From contig JAHEWK010000010.1 in NCBI GenBank assembly GCA_020740775.1, forward strand, positions 2,418,001 to 2,482,000: a stretch of 64,000 nucleotides of DNA, read 5' to 3'. This document shows positions 56,501 to 64,000 of this stretch, piece by piece. Numbering within the stretch: position 1 is the first letter of the stretch; each line of letters begins with the position of its first letter. Made by a program: the position numbers and the translations under genes. Under the pieces are notes generated by a model, which made no database searches, was not told the DNA's origin, and saw only the letters and a list, made by a program, of their open reading frames with translations. The stretch comes from Ilyonectria destructans. Lineage: Eukaryota; Ascomycota; Sordariomycetes; Hypocreales; Nectriaceae.

Positions 56501-59500
56501 TCCTCGGGGGTGTGCTGTTCAGGGAGAATTCAAGACTCGCCGGAAGTAGCAATTGTAGCAGCTCATCATTCAGAGCAACTGTTTTATCCTCGTCTACTTC
56601 TCCGTTGTGGCAAATCCATCGTCGAAGGAACCGTTCAAAGGGGGGTTTGTGCCAAGCGTCTAGACACAGTGGATCATACATCATCCCCAGATATCGGACG
56701 AATTCAGCTGTGCAGGAGGCGCCCAGGTGATGTAAGGGGGTTGATCCAAGCCCTGCAGTCTGTAGATCCACCCCCTTGTCGAGCAGCGCACTGAACAGCT
56801 CCTGAGACCCAGTCCCAACCGCGTCATGGAGGGGCGGGTCTCTAGATTTGAAAAACCGAGATTCTGCAGGGCACCTTTCCAAGAGTAGCAGGGATGCCTC
56901 AACATAGCCAGCACTAATGGCAGAGAACAAAGGCGTTCGGCCATCAGCAGATGAAGTTGCCAAACCCTGGAGGACGTCTCTATCTTGTTGTAGGAGCATA
57001 TCCAGAACTTCTGTGTGTCCATTAGAGGCAGCAATGTGCCAGGCTGTTCGGCTTCTGGCGTCTGCGCGGGAGACATCCGCTCCTCGTGCCAGTAGAACCT
57101 GGGCAACTTCCACGTTGCCCGACTCGCAACTGGCATGGAGGCACGTTTGGCCCTCCGAATCGACGGTATTTATATCTATTCCAGAATCGAGGAGGATGCC
57201 CGCGATCTGGCCACTACCAGGGGATGTACTCTCTGCCGCAACATGTAATAGACGGCAACCGTCAACAGAGAAACGAGGGTCCGCAATCAGCGCTGATAAT
57301 TCTTCTGCAAGACCAAGTCGGGTCGTAACTTCAAGCGCTTTGCGGTAGTCCTCATCACTGTAGCGATCCAAGAGCAGGTTTGCCGTGTGATCCGGAACGG
57401 TCAGGCCTCGTCTTCGAGAAAGAATCAACGCCGGCGCCGCCATTGGTTGCCATTGAGGAGGAGCATCTACCCCAGTAGATAGTTCCAGGATAGCTTGCAA
57501 CAACTGACCATCCGCGTCGTTATCATGGTTGCGACTAGAGAACGCTTTGATGGCATCCTCTGGGACTGCTGTTGACGCACGAACAAAGGGCAGAATCTCG
57601 GAACCGTTCAGCGAGTCAAAGGCGCGAGACAGATCACTCTGCCCTTCATATAAGCTAGAAGCATCCGCGCCATAATCCAGCAAAACGCTCAATGTCTGAG
57701 CCCAACGCCCAGCCCCGGGGGAACTGGAAACCCTTGACTGTTGTGGTGCATGCCCCTGTTGTATTGCCAGTTTGGGCGAGATCACCGCCAACAGCGGACT
57801 GCCAGAATTGCTCAAATTGACATTGGCGCCCTGCTGGAGAAGGAATCTGCAAAGCTCTGGCATGGCAAACGATGCGGCAAGGTGCAGCGGACTGGTGTTC
57901 GGGGTGCGAAATTCATCAAATATAGTGTCGTCATGGGACGAGGCTGTCTGGGCCCAACTCATGAAGTATCCAGACTTATCCCCGCTGAATAGCCGCTTAA
58001 TCCAGGAAAAGACCGGTTCCTCTTCAAACAGCTGTGACCGAAGAAGGTCGCGACTGTTAAATGACATCAAACACTTCGGAATCTCGGCCGCGTGAGGGTA
58101 GAAGGGGTGCCTCTGATTCCTTTCCATGCAGTAGGTACGCTCCGTTGCTCGACTCAGGGTCGGCTTTCTATCGAAGCAAGGAAACAGCAAGAATCTCATA
58201 GCCGTCTCCGCCAACGAGCGAAAAGCATCTTGTTCAGAGTAGCGAAATTCTCCAACGGACGACTCCGAGTTTGTACTTCGGAGGTACTCTAAGACTGTGA
58301 AATGGGCGAACTCGAAATAATCTCCGTCCAAGGACTTGCGGAGAAGACAGCCGCACCGGCGAGATATCTCTGCTTCGTCGATAAAGTCATCTTCGTTAAT
58401 CTTGTCAATGCCGTCCTGGATCGAGACGGCTTCACAGAGCGCGGGGATTTTGATCTGGGGATCTCCGAGAGCGATCCAGTGAAGGGCTTTCCGAATATAA
58501 GTTTGCATCCCGGGTGGGGATTGTCTAAGCTTTTGTAAAACTCGGTCATATGTGCCAAACAGAGTTGGGGGTAGCTCCCTCAGTGCCATTCTCCGAGCAT
58601 TATTGTTGGGTTGGTCGCAGATATGGTCGATTTGACAAGCAACCCAACGAAACCTATTTTAGATATTAGCTATTAGAAGAACAAGTAGTCTTTGGGAATA
58701 CTTACATCCCTCGAGCATCCTTTACTAAGGTAACGAGGATATCCTTATACAGCGCCGGATTTTTCACCTCGAGCCTCTTAAGGACCTTTCGTTTGTTTAC
58801 CTCGGCTAGGGTATAGTCTTCCAAGTCCTTGGTGTGAGCTTCAACCTCGATATGCTCGAACTCGTCTTCTAGCTCCTCACGGATATCTTCCTCTTTGCGA
58901 CTGAAGAATGCGGTGCTGATGGCCTTCGACCTGTTGGCTATAGACTTGAGACTTCGTGTCATCCGTGACACATGATCCCCGCACTCATCCAGGCCATCTA
59001 CTACAACAAAAACTTTGTCGTATACATCTGCCATACCCTGTATGAGATCGAGAAGGTCGTCAAGGTTCGGTTGCATCGGCAGCTGGTTTTCGGAGTGCAG
59101 GATGTCGAAATACTCTTCAAGAAGATCGAAAGCATCCTCGCTTTGCTGGCCGAGTTGAACTGCCAGAGTAGCAATAATATTCTCGGGCAGGTAGGTATCC
59201 GGGTTTTTATAGTCGCAAAAGGCATAGGAAACTGCTGTGGATTCATCGCTGTCTTGAAGGACAGTCTCGATAACCAGTCCGCAGAGGACTGTCTTTCCGC
59301 TTCCTATTCCAATTCCAGTGCTTCGGTCAGCAATAACACTCAAATCAACGGATTGCGCCTTTTAAATGCCGAAATTTGTAGGCACCACTTCCTAGAAAGA
59401 GGAAAAAAGCATGACAGGTAGAAACAAAGAAACAAAGACATCAAAGACAGGGACATACCAGGAATTCCACTTAGCCATAGCTTGGAATTCGAATCATCTT

Positions 59501-60152
59501 TCCATTTCGCAAACGTAGCATCGCTGCTGGTAAGCCATGACCCTGTTGCTTCGTGACGGAGCTCACGGCTGATGTCGAGGTAGGCCTGTGGGTTTACACG
59601 CAGGAAGAAATTGATAATTTCTGTTCGTCTCTTGTTGAGCTGCACCCGTGTATCGAAGCTGAGCTTCCTTTCGATCATGTTGTGGAGTACATCTTGCTTT
59701 TCCAGACTCTTCAATAAAGCTTCCATGCTGTCTGCAGAAAGCGCAAGGTGAAGAGTAGCCCGGTGGCTGGCAAGGTCCGCGGCCAAGTCCTTTGTGTCGG
59801 ACAATGAGAATGGCCATTTCAGGCGCCGCGAAAATGTCCTCACAGCCTTGCCGCTGTCAAAATCCGCCTGTGCCTTCTCAAGCTTGCTGCTGATGGTGCC
59901 CAGTGTTTGGGCGCACGCGTCAAGATGTTGCATTTTGAGAGAGCAGTTGGAGTCCCTAGTTTCCAGGGACGATGCAAGCAGTCTGAGGTTCTCAAGAACG
60001 CCTGCTAGCTCTCTGGTCTGAGTAGCAAGGTCCTGGACCTTTGCGGGGGCATCTTTGGCCTCCTTACAGAACTTGGTGACAAGCTTGAACACGGCTCCTG
60101 TAAGCTGAACGAGTCCGGCGATGCTGGCAGCTAAGCCCACAGCTTCAGCCAT
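53572..60152 (-). CDS. NACHT-ankyrin STAND (NLR-like) protein, 2107 residues
   Basis: Exons 60152-59459, 59303-58706, 58653-54826 and 54775-53572 keep frame throughout. Residues 1 to about 190 are a fungal STAND N-terminal domain (MAEAVGLAASIAGLVQLTGA, a helical SesA-like start). The NACHT NTPase begins with LWLSGIP | GSGKT, where the Walker A Lys235 is restored by intron 1. Walker B is VFVVVDGLDE (329-338), followed by DARGMFRWVACQIDHI, typical of fungal NLRs, and a winged-helix-like part with FAHFTVLEYLRS. From about residue 685 to near the C-terminus are numerous ankyrin repeats (TSPLHLAASFAMPELCRFLL, GQTCLHASCESGNVEVAQVL and TPLHHAASVGNLDALNLLIR). Such proteins are thought to sense non-self and oligomerise to trigger cell death or defence. 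The gene appears intact. Confidence 0.94.
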
Positions 60153-60306
60153 TTTGAATCGTGGTGCAATAGCTCGTTTCGGCAGACAAAGAACTTGAAA
60201 GGAGTGAAGGATCTGGGGTTGAAAAGTGATGATGGCATGAGAAAAGCGACATCAGGCTACGCAAAGCTGAGTTCTGTACACCTGATTGTGACCCTGTATT
60301 ACGAAA

Positions 60307-60485
60307 CCTCTGATAGATCGATATCCTGACCCTAACTAGAGGGGGCGTGAGATGACATAAAACCCCTCGCGAGAAAAGAGACGACCGGAGTCACCCGAGA
60401 TCAAAACAATCAACAGCTTCAGGATCCACACCCTCTTGAGAACTAATCCCTGGATTGAATGTGTCATACAATACACTATCCAACA
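60307..60485. repeat. Diverged dispersed repeat, copy B
   Basis: Counterpart of 32605-32760 in the same orientation, lying 155-333 bp upstream of the NACHT-ankyrin start codon. Best conserved over ATATCCTGAC...GTGAGAT...AAAACCCCTC...AGAAAAGAG. Confidence 0.45.
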
Positions 60486-60627
60486 CGAACCAATTGTTGC
60501 GACTCGTTAGCCGGGGGCCGTCGTCTTCTCCAACACGATTGGCCTTGTGGCGTGGCTAGTTAAGCGGCCATGCATACCCTAAGCGAGTTGCAGCTAACTC
60601 ATTCGTCAATGAAGAGTTGCCGAATCA

Positions 60628-60683
60628 GCCTCACGACTCTGCATGCGTTAGCACTGCCTCACGACTATACATGCGTCAGCACT
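60628..60683. repeat. 28-bp imperfect tandem repeat, two copies plus partial
   Basis: Two 28-bp units, 60628-60655 and 60656-60683, share GCCTCACGACT, CATGCGT and AGCACT. A partial third unit (GCACTGCCTCC) follows. Confidence 0.7.
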
Positions 60684-61432
60684 GCCTCCACCAAGCAGCA
60701 CTGCCTCCAAAGGCAAATCAGCTGCAGTCCCAACTGTCAGCCGCTGGAAATCGGAGAGGGCCGCACGCTCGGGGCGAGGGATAGTCGCTGGGTATTGGGC
60801 TGAGTATTGGCTCACCTGCGGTATTGATTGGTTAAATGCGAGTTCGTAAGCGATCCCGATTATTGATACAGCCAATAACTGTATGCTTGGTGTTCTCGTC
60901 AGATCTGGCTCAATTACTTGTAAGTACGTATAATACTATAATAAGTAACTTACTTAGTATTGTTAAGGTAGTATTGAGTGAGGGCGGGGACAGAGGACAC
61001 TAAGAACACACAACCCACCCAGAAGCAGAGCTGTGATGACCACGATAGTGTTATGACGGGAAGGGTAGGTAAGGTCGGAATTTAAATCTCAATAAATAGC
61101 CCAATTGAGTAAGAGTGACGACCTTCTCAGCTGATACCATTTAATCAAATAGATCTCTGAGGGCTCTCAAAAGAATAGGCCAAAAGACTGTTAATTGAAT
61201 AAGATGCTAGAATGATGATGCTTGCTAATAGACCTTATATGAGGTCTCCCAATTTATGGCCCCAATGGGTCAGGCCACTGGTCCCTATCCGGTACGGTAT
61301 TTCCTGTTGAAGGAAGCCGTCAATCTTGGCCCTAGTCGCGGCAAGGATCTGATCAAATGACCTAATTCCCCAAAAGACCGGAAAACCCCGACTCATTAAT
61401 AATGCTATACTAGGCAGGCTAAGTAGTAATCC

Positions 61433-62574
61433 TCACTGAAGCGCCGTTGCAACGCTCTTAAGAGCCTCCTTAACTCCCAGAGGCCTAATGTCCGGAAATT
61501 GCTTGTTAATAGTCTCCTCCTCACTGAAATTCATAGCGCCGCCATCAAACATCAGCCCGAATAGTGCAGAAATCCCAAGCAAGACCTCTTTGGGCACAGG
61601 AAGTAAGGGCAACGACTCTGTCACACTAGGGAGCTCGGTAATATTCCCCTTCTCCAGCTCCTCGATACTGTCATAGACGACGTTGAACTTGACACCTATA
61701 TTCCCGGCCAAACATTGGCAGACGTTAGTAACTTTTTATTTACAAGATTTAGGCAGGTGTAGAGCTGATAGGGGCTTGGATACCTTTCGATTCTTCAGCA
61801 ATCTTGACGAACTCGTTCCAAGTCACTTGATCTCCCACGATGTAATATTCAGGCTCCCATTTTTCAAGATCCAGCACCCTATCGGCATACTTTCCCAGGT
61901 CGAAGGTATGGGTGAAGGTCACAGGAGTGTTGCCGGAGCCCGGGATCGCGGCCGTATTATGCGGCAGGTCGACGACGATTGTTACGGAGTGCATATAGCT
62001 TTTAAACGCCGGAGTGGAGTAGTAGTCCAAGAGAATACCATTGTAGAACGCGGTGTATTCCAGGCTGGTCTTCTTCAGTTCAGCGATTGTCTGGGCTTTC
62101 ACCGCCGTAGAAGGGACGCGCGCCATTAGTCTGTGGCCGACTGATCAACATTCGATTCACCCAATACAAGAATGGCGTACTTACTCGCTCTTGAGGGGAG
62201 CAACCCAATTGCTCGCAATGAACCTCCGTGTTGGTTTCGATGCTTCAGCTGCGCGAACCAAGTTCACTTCTGGGGGTGCACCCTCTGTTGGCAACGTGCC
62301 AAGGGCCGATATGACGGTATCGACGCTGTTGTCCTCCAAGACCTTTGCCAAGCCTTCGATGTTGTTGTAGTCGACAGCGATGATTGGAACGTTCAGTTCG
62401 TTGGCCAAGGTGTTGCCGGACTGGACTTATCAGTCTGTGGTAATCAGTGGGAGTATGGTTGTCGCTTACCTTTCGGCTCAGGATCTTGACTTCATGTTTG
62501 CCTCTGGCGGCAATGGCTTCAACCAGAGCGCGACCAAGGCCACCGGTTCCGCCTGCGACAGCAACGATACCCAT
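61433..62574 (-). CDS. NmrA-like / isoflavone-reductase-like NAD(P)-binding protein
   Basis: Exons 62574-62470, 62420-62185, 62130-61784 and 61695-61433 give 316 residues. N-terminal Rossmann motif GIVAVAGGTGGLGRALVEA (GGTGGLG), then VKILSRK, ANELNVPIIAVDYNN, LAKVLEDNSVDTVISALGT, RFIASNWVAPLKSE, KTSLEYTAFYNGILLDYY, and the C-terminal substrate lobe (VGDQVTWNEFVKIAEESKG). The join between exons 2 and 3 (KSE | LMARVPSTAV) uses the only acceptor that keeps frame, but it omits the usual linker seen in relatives, so it is the least certain. These proteins are oxidoreductases or redox-responsive regulators. It is divergent from the Zn2Cys6 gene at 63218, a likely regulatory partner. Confidence 0.9.
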
Positions 62575-63217
62575 TGTGAGGTAGTTAGAACAAGGTAATG
62601 TGTTTGGGGGAAATAAAGTGCGATGAGTGGAGTGAGAAGTTGGGAACTGCTCTGGAGGTTGAGATTGTGAAGTTGTGGTTAGGATACACGATGATGGGCA
62701 GCCTTTATACTTGGAGGCATGGAGGAAGCGGACTTGCCTGGCGATTCGCATGACCATGTCCGGTTGACGGAACATTGCATTGCATTGTGTTGTTAGGCAT
62801 ATAATACTATGGTTTGTCATGCCAAAACCGTCGGACTCTTGTTTGAGTCCTTCCAATCCCAGCACTAACACAACGTCTTACATTCAGCTCCACTTCGAGA
62901 TGACAGAGTTGGTTAGGCGCTGTAAGTGGTTCGAGGATATGACAAAGTCGGTCCCACTTCTCGGGGTCTTCTTTGAGTCCGAACCGAAAGACCAATGATA
63001 TCCTCTAATTCCCCGGACGGCTCTCCACATGTTGCGGACCTCCGCAAGGCTTACTCCGCTCGCCCTCCATATCCGCAGCTCGAGTCTGGGCTCTCCCATT
63101 CCTTACCCTCCCAGTAAGTCATTTGCTTTGCTTTTCAGAGGATTTCTCACAAACGGATGTCCACCTTCGAGCGCATGTTTTTAGCAAGGTCGGCAACGAA
63201 TCGACACTCCCCGAAGT
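62575..63217. promoter_or_regulatory. Divergent region between NmrA-like gene and Zn2Cys6 gene
   Basis: A short open stretch from ATG 62997 (MISSNSPDGSPHVADLRKAY) ends at a GTAAGT donor at about 63114. It could be an upstream exon of the Zn2Cys6 gene or an upstream ORF; I could not decide. Confidence 0.35.
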
Positions 63218-64000
63218 ATGAACTCCACCTCCGAGACGACAGGCGTGCAGCGAAGGCCCAGTCGCAGGACCGGACAAGTACAATATCCCTTCCGACTCTC
63301 TGGTTTGCCAACAACTAATCCCCAGGTAACAGGCATGTCATCGTTGCAAAGACTTCAAGATTCGGTGTGACGACAAGCAACCGGCCTGCTCAAACTGCAT
63401 TGCCAAAAACCTGGAATGCATTCGGGACGAGAAAGGGCAGAAGTCCACCAAAGGGTTGTACATGTCCAAACTCCGGTTTCAATGAGTGCTTTTCTTCTCT
63501 CATACTAACTGGTCATCGTAGTCCAACTCGGGGGCCATCGTTGGAGCAAAGGCTGATTCAGATAGAAACCCTCCTTCAAGTTTCAACAAGCCTGGACAAC
63601 GACAAGAATTCCAGGCATCAGCTGAAAGGCACTACACAACTGCACAGACCTCCATGGGATGGCTCAACTTGCAAGGGCCCTGCTTCTGCCAACTTAGAAT
63701 ATGCAAAGGAGGCCTCAAACATCAACCGCAGCCACGTCGGGTCTGTTGCATCGATCAATCACGCCACCAGGGGTGAGTTTTTCCATCACATCGAGGAAGT
63801 CCAGTGCTTAAGGTGACCGAAGAGAAAGTCAACGGCCTTAAAGGGACAATCTCCGATGGAGCTAACTCCAACACACCGTTCATTCAAATGCTTCCAAAAG
63901 CCCAGCTCATTCCACTTGCGGAATGTTTTCTCAACGAGATCAACACAGTCGTACCTCTGTTTGATAGATCTCGCCTTGAGAGGCTATGCCATGAAAGTAT
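63218..64000 (+). CDS. Zn(II)2Cys6 transcription factor, 3' end beyond window
   Basis: Exons 63218-63277, 63333-63454, 63522-63772 and a further exon running past the right edge. Exon 1 encodes MNSTSETTGVQRRPSRRTGQ. Exon 2 holds the cluster ACHRCKDFKIRCDDKQPACSN with CIAKNLEC (C2C6C6C2C6C). Exon 3 begins with a coiled-coil-like linker (PSLEQRLIQIETLLQ). The last visible part reads LPKAQLIPLAECFLNEINTV and VPLFDRSRLERLC, the start of the fungal TF domain. The third intron is unclear: either 63773-63804, only 32 bp, or 63773-63861 with a poor acceptor; both keep frame. It faces the NmrA-like gene at 62574. Confidence 0.88.

Larger units (their letters stand above)
60153..61432. other. Intergenic, 1.28 kb, with repeats
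   Basis: No gene. It holds dispersed repeat copy B (60307-60485) and a 28-bp imperfect tandem repeat (60628-60683). Confidence 0.5.

Noticed and set aside
1..64000. CRISPR arrays, operons, riboswitches or prokaryotic ribosome-binding sites
   Set aside because: Spliceosomal introns and gene families show a fungal genome; no regularly spaced direct repeats were seen.

Overview
The window is nuclear DNA of a filamentous ascomycete (Pezizomycotina). Most genes are split by short introns of about 50 to 70 bp with GTAAGT-like donors and CTAAC/CTAAT branch sites. The families are typical of such fungi: PDR ABC transporter, Zn(II)2Cys6 regulators, Pth11-like rhodopsin-domain protein, NmrA-like proteins, HET and NACHT-ankyrin proteins. 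An Aspergillus/Penicillium-type (Eurotiales) origin is my inference. I see no PKS, NRPS or terpene synthase core gene, no tRNA or rRNA gene, and no intact transposase. I assembled the exon structures below by hand, so most boundaries rest on frame continuity and family conservation.

Layout. 0-1.4 kb: 3' part of a Cys/His-rich protein. 1.6-8.8 kb: a PDR ABC transporter (-) facing an AflR-like Zn2Cys6 regulator (+) across a 1.3-kb promoter that carries five copies of a CGGAGGGTTT element. 9-12.4 kb: another Zn2Cys6 regulator and a multi-pass membrane protein. 12.6-13.6 kb: a dead HET-domain gene. 14.5-17.7 kb: a conserved unknown and a T5orf172 (GIY-YIG-like) protein. 18.5-22.6 kb: an SDR and a rhodopsin-domain membrane protein. 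24.6-26.5 kb: a doubtful Cys-rich mini-gene and an alpha/beta hydrolase. 28.5-39.1 kb: Zn2Cys6 regulator, DAPG-hydrolase (PhlG)-like protein, CocE/X-Pro-peptidase-like hydrolase and a very intron-rich MFS transporter. 40.6-45.3 kb: an intact secreted carboxylesterase followed by three consecutive pseudogenes (beta-lactamase-like, CmcJ/AsaB-like, glutamine-synthetase-like). 46.4-53.1 kb: a Yap-type bZIP, a TF-domain protein without a zinc cluster, a Zn2Cys6 regulator and an NmrA-like protein. 53.6-60.2 kb: a 2107-residue NACHT-ankyrin (NLR-like) protein. 61.4-64 kb: a second NmrA-like protein and the start of another Zn2Cys6 regulator.

Working together. Two blocks look like self-contained regulator/effector modules. 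One is the ABC transporter with its divergent regulator and shared repeated element, a plausible inducible drug-efflux pair. The other is the 28-39 kb block, where a regulator, two hydrolases and an MFS exporter suggest degradation or detoxification of an acylated phenolic or ester compound. Its CocE/MFS promoter carries an inverted CGGAG pair. The 42-45 kb stretch looks like the remains of a lost accessory cluster.
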